Positions 7,350-15,675 of a DNA stretch of 33,830 nucleotides are shown here, piece after piece (within the stretch, counting starts at the first letter, position 1; every line of letters begins with the position of its first letter). The translations under genes and the position numbers were made by a program. This stretch comes from Plebeiibacterium sediminum (GTDB lineage: Bacteria > Bacteroidota > Bacteroidia > Bacteroidales > Marinilabiliaceae): NCBI RefSeq assembly GCF_026013605.1, contig NZ_JAPDPJ010000063.1, positions 1-33,830 of the forward strand, given 5' to 3'. The notes below the pieces were generated by a model that searched no databases, was not told the origin of the DNA, and saw nothing but the letters and a program-made list of their open reading frames with translations.

Positions 7350-7772
7350 AAAAACAAATTCGTGTTTCAGATTTAATAATTGCTCTTCTGCTTGCTTTTC
7401 AGATACATCAAGGTCTAAAGTAGCTAATGCATGTTGCAATGTAGAACAATACTTATATCTGAATTTATCTGATTGAAGACAGTTTTTATAAATGTGGGAA
7501 TGCGCAGTAGATATCGGGGTATCTACAAGTAGAACATTAAGGTAATCTCTTTTATATACTTCTCGTCTTAATTTAGCCATCAAATCAAGACATTTAGGAA
7601 CATTGTTTGTGTTTAAACCACGTATGTCTGATAGCATTTTATCAACAGTATTCCATTCCGGACATTGAACAAGCGTTTTTGAGTATTGCGTGTAACAATC
7701 AATGTCAAAATCCCCTGTTAATTTATGGACGATTAAGTTTTCTTCAGGTATAATTTGAAATTTAATTTTCAT
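7338..7772 (-). CDS. Hypothetical protein with possible STAS/SpoIIAA-like fold
   Basis: This 144-residue soluble protein opens with an amphipathic strand-turn-strand pattern (KFQIIPEENLIVHKLTGDFDID). A helix follows (CYTQYSKTLVQ), then a strand with SDIRGL and a helix rich in Leu/Lys/Arg. This order is similar to SpoIIAA/STAS-like small domains, but it is suggested by pattern only. The last 30 residues are a Glu/Gln-rich helix. A -7 element (TAATTTTG, 7805-7812) lies about 30 bases upstream of the ATG, so it probably has its own promoter. Its 3' end overlaps ogt by 12 bp. Confidence 0.65.
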   Translation of the reverse strand: MKIKFQIIPEENLIVHKLTGDFDIDCYTQYSKTLVQCPEWNTVDKMLSDIRGLNTNNVPKCLDLMAKLRREVYKRDYLNVLLVDTPISTAHSHIYKNCLQSDKFRYKYCSTLQHALATLDLDVSEKQAEEQLLNLKHEFVFSEE

Positions 7773-7804
7773 TTAAAAAAGTTAGTGTGTTAAAAACGAA
7801 CTAA

Positions 7805-7812
7805 CAAAATTA
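7805..7812 (-). promoter_or_regulatory. -7 promoter element (TAATTTTG) for the gene ending at 7338
   Basis: On the minus strand this matches TAnnTTTG and places the transcript start about 29 bases before the ATG at 7772. No clear -33 box is visible at the usual distance. Confidence 0.4.
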
Positions 7813-7832
7813 ATAAAACTAACCTTTAAGAT

Positions 7833-9065
7833 TTAGTAATTTTCGTTAAAATATTTACCAACAATAATTTTAACCGGATATAAAGCAGCAAAAAAGCCAA
7901 TGGTAGTAACCGTAATTAACGAATAAAAAATATCCGGAATCTCAAGCGCAACGGGATATGCATCAACAACAAAATTGTTGCCTCCACTGAACTTGATTAA
8001 GCCAAAATGCTGTTGTAATAATACTAATACAATACCAATTAACAGTCCTGCAACCACACCTATTAATGAAATTAACCATCCTTCAACCAAAAATATGCGG
8101 GTTACCATTTTTTTATTGGCTCCAATACTTTTTAAAATCTTAATGCCTTCTTTTTTATCAAATATCAGCATCGACATGGTGCCAATTAAATTAAAAGTTG
8201 CAATGATCAGTATAAAGCAAAGAATCAGGTAGGCCATAATTCTCTCCACTCTCATCATTTTATAAAAACTGGCATGCTGCTGATGTCTGTTCTCAACTTT
8301 AAGCCCTGATCCTAAAATGCCTTGAATCTTTTCCTGAATATTCGCTGAATCGCTGCCTTCTTTTAAGCCAATAGCAAGTGAAGTTACTTCAGTGTCTTTA
8401 TAAACAAAAAGTTTACGAACAAGGTCTATATCCACCAAAAGATATTTTGAGTCGTATTCCATTTGTTTAACAAGGAAGATACCTTTCGGATGTATGTAGT
8501 GTGTGTTAAAAGCTTCGTTGGGGCGGTTTAAATTAATTCTTTTGTTACGTTGTGGTACGTAAATTAGCAGAGGTGTCAGGAAAGCAACACGAACATTAAG
8601 CTGGTCGGCTAAAACATAACCAATGGCACCTCCAAATCCTTGTTTATCCCTCAGGTTAAATTTCCCTTCAACAATAATGGAATCAAGTTGTGTGACTTCT
8701 CGAAATGTTGAATCAACACCCATTACCATGGCGGTAACTTGTCTGTTATTATACTTTAACAGGGCGTTGTCTTCAATAACCGGACTAACCTTTATAACAC
8801 CATCCAGTTCTTTGATTTCTTTTATTTTAAGAGAATCCGTCGAAAAGAATTTTCCCTCAACTGCGGTTACTTTAATGTCAGGGTCAAAGGATCCGTATAA
8901 ACTTCCTATTAACCCGTGAAGACCATTAAAAACGGAAAGGATAACCAATAAAGCAATCGTTCCAACTGAAACTCCAATTATTGAAATAGTGGAAATTACA
9001 TTAATAATACCTTTTGATTTTTTTCCAAATAAGAATTTTAATGCTATTTCAATAATAAGCTTCAT
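7833..9065 (-). CDS. LolC/LolE-type ABC transporter permease (FtsX family)
   Basis: This 410-residue inner membrane protein has one N-terminal membrane segment (about 22-48, opening ALKFLFGKKSKGIINVIS), a large periplasmic region (about 50-265), and three C-terminal segments. These begin near residue 270 (RIMAYLILCFILIIATFNLIG), 325 (GWLISLIGVVAGLLIGIVLV) and 380. This is the FtsX/MacB-like topology used by lipoprotein-releasing permeases. The MSMLIFDKKEGIKILKSIGA coupling helix that contacts the ATPase is present. No ATPase gene is adjacent, so the partner must be encoded elsewhere. It is the last gene of the rnpA-yidD-rbfA-methyltransferase run, 12 bp after the methyltransferase. Confidence 0.88.
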   Translation of the reverse strand: MKLIIEIALKFLFGKKSKGIINVISTISIIGVSVGTIALLVILSVFNGLHGLIGSLYGSFDPDIKVTAVEGKFFSTDSLKIKEIKELDGVIKVSPVIEDNALLKYNNRQVTAMVMGVDSTFREVTQLDSIIVEGKFNLRDKQGFGGAIGYVLADQLNVRVAFLTPLLIYVPQRNKRINLNRPNEAFNTHYIHPKGIFLVKQMEYDSKYLLVDIDLVRKLFVYKDTEVTSLAIGLKEGSDSANIQEKIQGILGSGLKVENRHQQHASFYKMMRVERIMAYLILCFILIIATFNLIGTMSMLIFDKKEGIKILKSIGANKKMVTRIFLVEGWLISLIGVVAGLLIGIVLVLLQQHFGLIKFSGGNNFVVDAYPVALEIPDIFYSLITVTTIGFFAALYPVKIIVGKYFNENY

Positions 9066-9077
9066 AAAGGAGAATAA

Positions 9078-9905
9078 TTATTTTATGGCTTTTACTAATA
9101 ATCCTGTCCCTGTTTTGTGTTTTATTTTTACATCAATAAAATTAAGTATAAACGAAATAGGGAATGTAATGATATAATAAACAGGTAAAATAATAAAAAA
9201 TAATTTGGAGAGGTTAAGCATCATTATAGGAAATTTCATAGATAATTTCCAAGATATTTTTCCTGGCCATCCATAAGTGTAATGCGCCACAACATTCTTG
9301 AAACCTGCCTTTTGTAGCTTTTGTTTTATTTCCTGAATATTATAACCATCTCTAACATGTTCATCAATAAATCCGGTTACACCATCTTCGTGTTCAACTT
9401 CGTGATGGTGAGCATCAGATCCACCCTGATCGCTTGGTGTAGATATAATCATCATTCCTCCGCTGATCATAGCATTATGGATATTTTTAAATACGCCTTC
9501 GTCATCCTCAATGTGTTCCATCACATCCACAGAAATAACCAGGTCGTATTTATCCACTTCTTCAAACTTTGTTAGATCAGCATATTCAAAATGAACCTTT
9601 TCGTTTCGTTTAATCTTAGTAAAAAATTGATTACAATCCTCAATCTGTTCCGTTTTTACATCTAAACCTGTAATATTCCAATCTTTATTTAGCGATGACA
9701 AGAAATAAACGTACTGGCCAAATCCGGAACCTGCATCTAAAACATTGATGTCGTTTCCCACTTTTTTTGACCATAGTTTAATTTCTTTACGAATATGCCA
9801 TGCTCTGAGTAGTAATAAATCAAGTAATCTGTAAAACAATATTCTTAAAAAAGGAGTTCGGTTAAATACCTTTCCTAAGCTTTTTTTGATCGGATCGTAT
9901 TGCAT
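9078..9905 (-). CDS. Class I SAM-dependent methyltransferase with C-terminal membrane segment
   Basis: The Rossmann-like methyltransferase core is clear: motif I INVLDAGSGFGQYVYFLS (about residues 53-70), motif II ITGLDVKTEQIED, and a motif IV region VISVDVMEHIEDDEGVF, with a post-core loop ISTPSDQGGSDAHHHEVEHEDG that is rich in His. The C-terminal part (about residues 225-258) is strongly hydrophobic (LFFIILPVYYIITFPISFIL), suggesting membrane association. The substrate is not determined. The gene sits 2 bp after rbfA and 12 bp before the permease gene, so it is likely in the same transcript. Ubiquinone- or lipid-type methyltransferases have similar cores, so a lipid or quinone substrate is possible. 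Confidence 0.85.
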   Translation of the reverse strand: MQYDPIKKSLGKVFNRTPFLRILFYRLLDLLLLRAWHIRKEIKLWSKKVGNDINVLDAGSGFGQYVYFLSSLNKDWNITGLDVKTEQIEDCNQFFTKIKRNEKVHFEYADLTKFEEVDKYDLVISVDVMEHIEDDEGVFKNIHNAMISGGMMIISTPSDQGGSDAHHHEVEHEDGVTGFIDEHVRDGYNIQEIKQKLQKAGFKNVVAHYTYGWPGKISWKLSMKFPIMMLNLSKLFFIILPVYYIITFPISFILNFIDVKIKHKTGTGLLVKAIK

Positions 9906-9907
9906 TC

Positions 9908-10246
9908 TTATTTTTTTAACAAGCGGTCAATGTTATCAATATAGTCAAGAGAATCATCAATATAAAATTGAAGCTCAGGTACAACTCTTAATTGTTTACC
10001 AACTCTTAAACCTAAATTTCTACGAATAAGAGAATTGTGATGATTAATTTCAGCGAAAATATCCTCTTTTTTACCAGATGGGAATATGCTGATGTAGATT
10101 TTAGCATTACCTAAATCAGGAGATATGCGAACCTTGCTTACAGATACCATAGCTCCTAATGTAAGATTTTTAGCTTCTTTGATAAAAATCTCACTCATTT
10201 CCTTCTGTAATAATCTGGATACCTTTTTTTGTCTGGTCGACTCCAT
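9908..10246 (-). CDS. rbfA: Ribosome-binding factor A
   Basis: RbfA binds the 30S subunit and helps mature the 5' end of 16S rRNA. The 112-residue product opens with MESTRQKKVSRLLQKEMSEI and contains the family segments VSVSKVRISPDLGNAKIYIS, LRVGKQLRVVPELQFYID and the DSLDYIDNIDRLLKK end. An upstream in-frame extension to 10336 exists, but it is Lys/Asn-rich without resemblance to the family, so the ATG at 10246 is chosen. It lies 73 bp after yidD. Confidence 0.93.
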   Translation of the reverse strand: MESTRQKKVSRLLQKEMSEIFIKEAKNLTLGAMVSVSKVRISPDLGNAKIYISIFPSGKKEDIFAEINHHNSLIRRNLGLRVGKQLRVVPELQFYIDDSLDYIDNIDRLLKK

Positions 10247-10319
10247 ATTTTTGTTTTTATTTTGACGTACTAAATTATACTTTTTAATTGAATTATTTAC
10301 ATTTCGATTTTTAGGGGTT

Positions 10320-10571
10320 CTAAGGAACCGGATCATGCCCGTGTCCGCCCCATGGATTACAACTTAAAATCCGTTTAATAGCCAGATAACTTCCTTTTAT
10401 CGGACCATGTTTTTTTAGCGCTTCAATAGAGTATGCTGAACAGGTTGGGGTATATCTGCATGATGCACCAAGCATTGGTGAAATAGCATGCTGATATATT
10501 TTTATGGGTATGATTAATATAAAAACAATTCCAGCAATAATGACTTTATATAACCATTTAATCAGTTGCAT
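10320..10571 (-). CDS. yidD: Membrane protein insertion efficiency factor YidD
   Basis: This 83-residue protein has an amphipathic hydrophobic N-terminus and the family sequence [34 protein letters not shown], in two pieces, with three Cys, plus the conserved [13 protein letters not shown] end. It helps YidC insert membrane proteins, and is encoded next to rnpA in most bacteria. Its start overlaps rnpA by 14 bp, indicating translational coupling. Confidence 0.96.
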   Translation of the reverse strand: MQLIKWLYKVIIAGIVFILIIPIKIYQHAISPMLGASCRYTPTCSAYSIEALKKHGPIKGSYLAIKRILSCNPWGGHGHDPVP

Positions 10572-10971
10572 GATCAGACTCTTCGCTTAATACTTTTTGT
10601 AATTTAATCAACGATTTCTTAATACCTTTTTGTATGGAAGAATAACTTTGTTGTTCTCCTGAAATATAAACACAGGCAAAGATGATTTGTTGATTGGTTT
10701 CTTTTAGAAATGTATTAAACTCATTGCGGTTTAATCTGTATGCTTCTCTGCACCTTCTTTTCAAAAGATTACGATGTACGGCTCTTTTAAACCTTTTTTT
10801 TGATACGCTAAATAGAACCTGAGAATTGGTTTCATCTGGTAATTCTGTAGCATGATAAACTACTCTAAAAGGATAGCAAATAAAAGAGTTTCCCTCAGTA
10901 AAGAGTTTCTCAATTAAAATATGGCTGCATAATCGATCTGATTTAGGAAACGAATAATCCGAATGTGCCAT
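10558..10971 (-). CDS. rnpA: Ribonuclease P protein component
   Basis: RnpA binds the catalytic RNase P RNA and helps process tRNA precursors. The RNR-type motif is present at [21 protein letters not shown], along with the N-terminal [17 protein letters not shown] segment. The 137-residue length is normal. It is first in the run, with yidD overlapping its end. The usual neighbour rpmH is absent; hemD lies upstream instead, an order common in Bacteroidota. Confidence 0.95.
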   Translation of the reverse strand: MAHSDYSFPKSDRLCSHILIEKLFTEGNSFICYPFRVVYHATELPDETNSQVLFSVSKKRFKRAVHRNLLKRRCREAYRLNRNEFNTFLKETNQQIIFACVYISGEQQSYSSIQKGIKKSLIKLQKVLSEESDHATD

Positions 10972-11014
10972 TGGTATAAAATAAGTGCTATTTAGCTGTG
11001 TGTTCCGAGATAAA

Positions 11015-11040
11015 AAAAGGGCATTTAAAAATGCCCTTTT
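11015..11040 (-). terminator. Intrinsic terminator after hemD
   Basis: A 12-bp perfect stem (AAAAGGGCATTT at 11015-11026 with AAATGCCCTTTT at 11029-11040) lies 23 bases past the hemD stop. It is followed on the minus strand by a T run formed from A11012-11018. It separates hemD-DUF4271 from the rnpA cluster. Confidence 0.85.
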
Positions 11041-11062
11041 AAATATATATGATTCTAATAAT

Positions 11063-11815
11063 CTATTTATTAGCCTTGTTGTGCTTTTTAATAAATTGTT
11101 CCAGGGCCATAGTCATAGATGGAGCCTGAGGCATTGGAGCCTGTATGTCTAATCTATAACCAGCTTCTTTAACTGCTTTTGCAGTAGCAGGTCCAAAAGA
11201 TGCAATTTTAGTATCTTTTTGATCCCAACCAGGAAAGTTTTGTAATAAACTGGCAATTCCTGATGGACTAAAAAATACAAGGATATCGTAATCAATATCT
11301 TTAAGGTCACTCAAATCACTGCTAACAGTTCTGTAAAGAATAGCCTTTGAATATTTGATTTTATTTTTGTCAAGTAAATCTGGGATTTCTTGCTTATGGA
11401 TATCTGAAAGTGGCACAAGATAGGTTTCATCTTTGTGTTTTTTGATGATTTCAACCAAATCAGGAAACTTTCCTGTTGAATGAAAAATCTTGCGTTTTCT
11501 GTAAACAATATATTTCTGTAAGTAATAAGCAGTTGCTTCGGAGATACAGAAATACTTCATAGTGTCAGGCACAGTTACTCTCATTTCTTCAGCAACTCTA
11601 AAAAAGTTGTCGATAGCAGTTCTGCTGGTAAAAATAACGGCCGAATGGTCTAAAATATTTACTTTTTGGGCACGAAACTCCTTCGTAGGCACACTCTCAA
11701 CTTGAATAAACGGTCGAAAATCAATTTTTACATTGTTTTTCTCTGCCAATTCAAAGTAAGGAGATTTTTCTGTTTGTGGTTTTGGCTGGGAAACCAGTAT
11801 TCTCTTTATCTTCAA
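11063..11815 (-). CDS. hemD: Uroporphyrinogen-III synthase
   Basis: HemD cyclises hydroxymethylbilane to uroporphyrinogen III in tetrapyrrole synthesis. The 250-residue product opens with KIKRILVSQPKPQTEKSPYF, then has VIFTSRTAIDNFF, an interdomain region, and the C-terminal IDYDILVFFSPSGIASLLQ and IASFGPATAKAVKEAGYRLD. These are the segments conserved in HemD. The only in-frame start is TTG at 11813-11815, since a TAA lies eight codons upstream. DUF4271 lies 37 bp upstream on the same strand, the usual Bacteroidota pairing. Confidence 0.92.
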   Translation of the reverse strand: MKIKRILVSQPKPQTEKSPYFELAEKNNVKIDFRPFIQVESVPTKEFRAQKVNILDHSAVIFTSRTAIDNFFRVAEEMRVTVPDTMKYFCISEATAYYLQKYIVYRKRKIFHSTGKFPDLVEIIKKHKDETYLVPLSDIHKQEIPDLLDKNKIKYSKAILYRTVSSDLSDLKDIDYDILVFFSPSGIASLLQNFPGWDQKDTKIASFGPATAKAVKEAGYRLDIQAPMPQAPSMTMALEQFIKKHNKANK

Positions 11816-11852
11816 AACGATATCTCTTTTAGTTTCTTACATCGCAATATGC

Positions 11853-13094
11853 CTATCTAATTAAAATGTTGTAAATAATAATTAAAGGCAAAATTTCTAG
11901 GGCACAAAGATACAAAAACATGTAAAATAAAGAAGCTACATTTTTCAAAATTATTGCTAAACCTCTAAATAATTGTATAAAATACAAAGAAATGAAAATT
12001 ACCCCTCCAATTTTGAATAAAACAGGAACAATTTCTGCTTCAATGTATGGAACTACTATGATAATTGGAAGTATTGCTATGGCAAAAATCTTATTATTAA
12101 GAAAATTGAAGAAAAGATACTCTTTAGTTTCAGGCTTTGTTTCGAAAACATATGCAACAAAACGATATAATGCTACTTTAGTCATTCCAAATGCTATAAT
12201 AAGCAACATGAATGCTGGAATCAGAAATAAACTCTGGTTAAATATTGTTTTTAAATGATAGTAGTTAATGATTTGATAAAGAAATATTGATGCGTTAAAA
12301 AGAAACAGTCCGTTTAAGATAAAAGCAGGAGTTCGATAATGTAAGTTGACTGTTTTTTGCATTTTTCTCGCATTTTGCGAAAATATCAAAGCAGCGAACA
12401 GTTCTCTTAAATATTTATAATTGGTGAATCGTAAAAAACCTGTTACTGCTACAGCAAGCAATATCAACCCTGAAAGTATATCCTTATCTATATTTTTATG
12501 TTCTTTAAAAGGAAGAATAGAGGGAACTTCAATCAGAGTTTGAGTTGAGTCTTTCTTAGTGGCCAGATTATTTTGTGCAATTTCTGTTATTTGAATACTA
12601 TCTTTAATTTCTTGATTTGTAACCTTAATAGTATCCGAGTTAGAAATATTTGTTTCTGCAATATTTTTAATTTCAGATACATGGCTTGTCAATAAAGTGT
12701 CTTGGGGTAAGGTGTTGTCAATTACCAAAGATGAGTTATCAACACTTAGTACGTCTTTAGTATTTATGTTTAACCAGGTTTTATTACTTAAAGGAATTGG
12801 ATTTAAGTAATCATGAACAATAGTCTGCTTAAGAATATTTGATTCAGTTTTTCTGGTAATCAGATTGAAATTTACGGAGTCTTCAGGTGTTGGAACAAAT
12901 GTTTTAGGTTTTGCTTCAACTTTAACTTTTTTCTGCGTTTGAGTAAATCTTTTAGGAGTTTCTGGAATAGCAAGTAGTTGAGGTTTATTAACTTTCAGGT
13001 TTTGTGCATCACTATTTAAAGTAGATGATTCACTACTTGTTTCACTTGTACTATCTTGATAAGCAATATATTCCCAATTTTCTTCCAGGTTCAT
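11853..13094 (-). CDS. DUF4271 domain membrane protein
   Basis: The C-terminal half carries the DUF4271 arrangement: about six to seven membrane segments starting at residue ~205 (DILSGLILLAVAVTGFLRFT) and continuing through FILNGLFLFNASIFLYQIIN and beyond. The N-terminal 190 residues are Ser/Thr/Asn-rich and likely disordered, probably exposed. The function of DUF4271 is unknown, but it consistently sits beside hemD in this phylum. The ATG at 13094 is preferred over a TTG two codons upstream (13100). A -7 element (TATTTTTG, 13111-13118) would start transcription within a few bases of it. Confidence 0.85.
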   Translation of the reverse strand: MNLEENWEYIAYQDSTSETSSESSTLNSDAQNLKVNKPQLLAIPETPKRFTQTQKKVKVEAKPKTFVPTPEDSVNFNLITRKTESNILKQTIVHDYLNPIPLSNKTWLNINTKDVLSVDNSSLVIDNTLPQDTLLTSHVSEIKNIAETNISNSDTIKVTNQEIKDSIQITEIAQNNLATKKDSTQTLIEVPSILPFKEHKNIDKDILSGLILLAVAVTGFLRFTNYKYLRELFAALIFSQNARKMQKTVNLHYRTPAFILNGLFLFNASIFLYQIINYYHLKTIFNQSLFLIPAFMLLIIAFGMTKVALYRFVAYVFETKPETKEYLFFNFLNNKIFAIAILPIIIVVPYIEAEIVPVLFKIGGVIFISLYFIQLFRGLAIILKNVASLFYMFLYLCALEILPLIIIYNILIR

Positions 13095-13110
13095 TCTCAA
13101 AACTTTTCTG

Positions 13111-13118
13111 CAAAAATA
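13111..13118 (-). promoter_or_regulatory. -7 promoter element (TATTTTTG) for DUF4271-hemD
   Basis: On the minus strand this fits TAnnTTTG and predicts a very short leader before the ATG at 13094. No clear -33 box is visible. Confidence 0.45.
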
Positions 13119-13159
13119 GTAAAATAGTGTCGTTTCTTAATTTGAAATAATCATGAATC

Positions 13160-13747
13160 CTAAACTGCGGCAAATTTAAAGGCATCTACACTCCATGAAC
13201 TTGAAGATTCAATGGCAGGAATTACTTCTTCTGGTGTATCAACAACAGTCCATAACTCTTTGTGCTCAGGTCTCATAAAATTCTCATCAATAGTTTTTTG
13301 TAGCATCTCTATTAATGGGTTGAAAAAACCTTTAGTGTTTAACAGAATCACTGGCTTCGTAAAAAGACCAAGCTTTTTATTCGAAAGTACTTCAAACAAT
13401 TCTTCCAGAGTTCCGGTTCCTCCTGGTAATGCAATAACTGCATCCACATCTTTCACCAATAACTGTTTTCTTTCTGCCATGGTGTCCACATGAACCATAT
13501 CTTTTACACCCTTGTGTTCCCACTCAACCTCAACCATAAACTTAGGGATGATTCCTATAATTCTGCCATTTGTTTGGAGCATGGAATTTGCAATAGCCCC
13601 CATTAGACCTACAGCTCCACCGCCGTAATTCATGGCAATATTATTTTCAGATAAAATTACGCCCAGTTTTTCTGCGTCCTCTATGTATGCACCATCAACC
13701 TTTGTGCTCGATGCACAAAATACACATGCCTTATCTATTTTTCTCAT
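13160..13747 (-). CDS. LOG family protein (nucleoside 5'-monophosphate phosphoribohydrolase)
   Basis: LOG-type enzymes cleave the base from nucleoside 5'-monophosphates; plant and some bacterial homologs activate cytokinins, but the bacterial substrate is often unclear. The hallmark PGGTGTLEELFE is at residues 108-119, with an upstream MAERK (Arg-Lys at 93-94) and an N-terminal VFCASS and YGGGAVGLMG nucleotide-binding loop. The length of 195 residues is typical. It is last in a four-gene minus-strand run, 9 bp after the DUF417 gene. Confidence 0.92.
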   Translation of the reverse strand: MRKIDKACVFCASSTKVDGAYIEDAEKLGVILSENNIAMNYGGGAVGLMGAIANSMLQTNGRIIGIIPKFMVEVEWEHKGVKDMVHVDTMAERKQLLVKDVDAVIALPGGTGTLEELFEVLSNKKLGLFTKPVILLNTKGFFNPLIEMLQKTIDENFMRPEHKELWTVVDTPEEVIPAIESSSSWSVDAFKFAAV

Positions 13748-13756
13748 ACAATTTCT

Positions 13757-14197
13757 TTATAAACTATCGCTTACACACCATGCTGCAGCCCCAAATAATA
13801 CAAAATCTTTTAAAATAGTTTGACCCGCTTTTGAAAGCTCTGGAAAACCATATCCCACTTGCCAAACAACGTTCGATGTAAAAAGAAGTGACAAACTTAA
13901 TATAAACATTAAACACGCTGCAACACCTCCCCAAAAAGAAAGTGACTTTGATATTGGTTTGAGTAGAATTAATAGTCCAATAAGTATCTGTAAATAAGCT
14001 ACTATATGATTTAATGCATAGGGTGTTAAATATTTTAAAATAAATGAAATGTGTCCTCCGGATATAAGCTGATGAGTATAATCGGCTTCAGAATTTTTAA
14101 ATTTTAAAAAGCCAAGCCAAATAATAATAAAGCCTAATCCATATCGAAGAATAAATGTTCCAATTGTCTTTAATAGTTTGCTTAAAAAATTTTTCAT
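13757..14197 (-). CDS. DUF417/YkgB-family membrane protein
   Basis: Four membrane segments span this 146-residue protein: about residues 14-30 (FILRYGLGFIIIWLGFLKF), 60-80, 85-105 and 124-140. The FPELSKAGQTILKDFVLFGAAAW end fits the DUF417/YkgB pattern. The family includes RclC, linked in E. coli to resistance to reactive chlorine, but the activity is undefined. It sits between LOG and YccF genes with gaps of 9 and 24 bp. Confidence 0.8.
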   Translation of the reverse strand: MKNFLSKLLKTIGTFILRYGLGFIIIWLGFLKFKNSEADYTHQLISGGHISFILKYLTPYALNHIVAYLQILIGLLILLKPISKSLSFWGGVAACLMFILSLSLLFTSNVVWQVGYGFPELSKAGQTILKDFVLFGAAAWCVSDSL

Positions 14198-14221
14198 CTA
14201 AATTTGGGAGTGTTTGGGTTG

Positions 14222-14599
14222 TTAATTCTTATATATGATATCTCTGCCAAAAGGAGATAGTGCTACTCCTGCTAACTTAAAATGTTGTTTCCCAAATGGA
14301 ATACCAATGATAGTTATGCTTAATACAATTCCCCAAAAAACATGAGTTAATGCGATCCATATACCACCAACCAATAACCATATAATATTCATCAAAAGAG
14401 ACAGGCATCCGTCTGCTCTGGATGTAACCACAGCCTCTCTTCCAAAGGGCCAAAAAGCTAAGCTGGCTAGTTTTAATGATTGTAGACCAAATGGAATTCC
14501 AATAATGGTAATCATTAATACGATACTGCTTATCAAATATTCCATTGCAATCATAAATCCGCCAAAGACCAACCAAATAATGTTGCCAAATAAATTCAT
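14222..14599 (-). CDS. YccF domain membrane protein
   Basis: The 125-residue protein contains two internal copies of the YccF repeat, NIIWLVFGGFMIAMEY and NIIWLLVGGIWIALTH, each followed by ITIIGIPFG. This duplicated pattern defines the YccF family, whose function is not known. The last residues (ALSPFGRDI) mirror those after the first repeat (AFWPFGREAV). Same-strand neighbours lie 24 and 38 bp away, so it is probably part of the LOG-DUF417-YccF-SRAP transcript. Confidence 0.9.
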   Translation of the reverse strand: MNLFGNIIWLVFGGFMIAMEYLISSIVLMITIIGIPFGLQSLKLASLAFWPFGREAVVTSRADGCLSLLMNIIWLLVGGIWIALTHVFWGIVLSITIIGIPFGKQHFKLAGVALSPFGRDIIYKN

Positions 14600-14637
14600 A
14601 ATTTTTTGTTTCGAATATAACCAATATCTATGTAAGT

Positions 14638-15414
14638 TTAAGATAATAAACCTGTAATATTTAATTCTGGATATTCATAAGGGTATGAAACTTCGATATA
14701 ATTACCAACGTAATTTTTTCCTCTTAATGGTTTAACCGGATGAGCCTTTAAGTTTAAATAATCGTTATTTTCCGTAATGTCTTTTAATATTTGTGCGATG
14801 GGTGTAGGTGATAACCAATTGTTAATTTGTGCACTATTTATTAAAAGTGGCATACGACTTTCTGATAATTTGGGATTGTTATGAATAGATTTCATAATAC
14901 CCTGAGCTTTTGTGGTAATTATACTTACCGTATTAAGTACATATCCATGAGTGGTATTCCAGCTATCCCATAAGCCACCAATTAGCATGGGTTCATCAGT
15001 TTTGTTGTAAATGTAAAATGGATACTTTTGATTGTTTTGATGATGATGTTCGTAAAAACCGTCAATCATAACAATACATCTTCGTTTATTCGATGATGAT
15101 TTAAAACTTGGTTTTGTATCAATACTTTCAATTCTTGCATTGATTGTCTTATTCTGAATTTGAGAAGCCTGTTCTTCATTTTTTGTCCAATAAGGAATTA
15201 ATCCCCACTGAAATAACATTGGTTTAATTTCCGGTTTCTTTATGAAGCATAAAAGATTTGGATGCATAAAACCTGAGGCATGATAGTGTGGTGATAAGTT
15301 AGTGGTCAGGATATTTAAATCAGATTCTATTTTTTTGATCTCATCAACAGATTCTCCTAGCCTTTTTGCATAATTTAATTTTTTTTGAGTTAGATATTTT
15401 ACGTCGTAACACAT
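14638..15414 (-). CDS. SRAP (YedK/HMCES) abasic-site crosslinking protein
   Basis: SRAP proteins shield abasic sites in single-stranded DNA by forming a thiazolidine crosslink through Cys2, exposed once Met1 is removed. Here the second residue is Cys (MCYDVKY), and the other conserved parts are present: NARIES, a KRRCIVMIDGFYEHHH segment with the catalytic Glu, and IHNNPKLSESRMP with the His. The 258-residue length is slightly above that of the bacterial members. It is the first gene of its run. An exact 14-bp palindrome (15517-15530) sits about 100 bp upstream, a possible operator. Confidence 0.92.
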   Translation of the reverse strand: MCYDVKYLTQKKLNYAKRLGESVDEIKKIESDLNILTTNLSPHYHASGFMHPNLLCFIKKPEIKPMLFQWGLIPYWTKNEEQASQIQNKTINARIESIDTKPSFKSSSNKRRCIVMIDGFYEHHHQNNQKYPFYIYNKTDEPMLIGGLWDSWNTTHGYVLNTVSIITTKAQGIMKSIHNNPKLSESRMPLLINSAQINNWLSPTPIAQILKDITENNDYLNLKAHPVKPLRGKNYVGNYIEVSYPYEYPELNITGLLS

Positions 15415-15516
15415 TTTTTACTTTAAGATATTGTTTTCGGTGAATAAAATCAATGGTTTGTATTTTTTTGGCCTTGTAAATAATGAATATTTCAGAAAAG
15501 TTTGAAGTGATTGTAA

Positions 15517-15530
15517 ATGAGATATATCTC
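15517..15530. promoter_or_regulatory. Perfect 14-bp palindrome TGAGATATATCTCA, candidate operator
   Basis: The sequence is an exact self-complement in the 260-bp intergenic region between the divergent SRAP gene and the gene at 15676. It could be a dimeric repressor site. The rest of the region (15415-15675) is AT-rich and has only a 28-codon open frame (15482-15569) with no support as a gene. Confidence 0.3.
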
Positions 15531-15675
15531 AATATTGTTAGGTTTAAGATTGATCAATGTAGATTATAACTATATGTAAAACACTGTGAATAGCAAGAGC
15601 TATGATAATTTTTATCTAACAAATATTAACAGAAAACACCTCTTTTCTTTATGGCATTTTTTATAATTTCGCAAC

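Noticed and set aside
15482-15569. A 28-codon plus-strand open frame
   Set aside because: Short, no promoter or ribosome binding site, and covers the palindrome; chance is likely.
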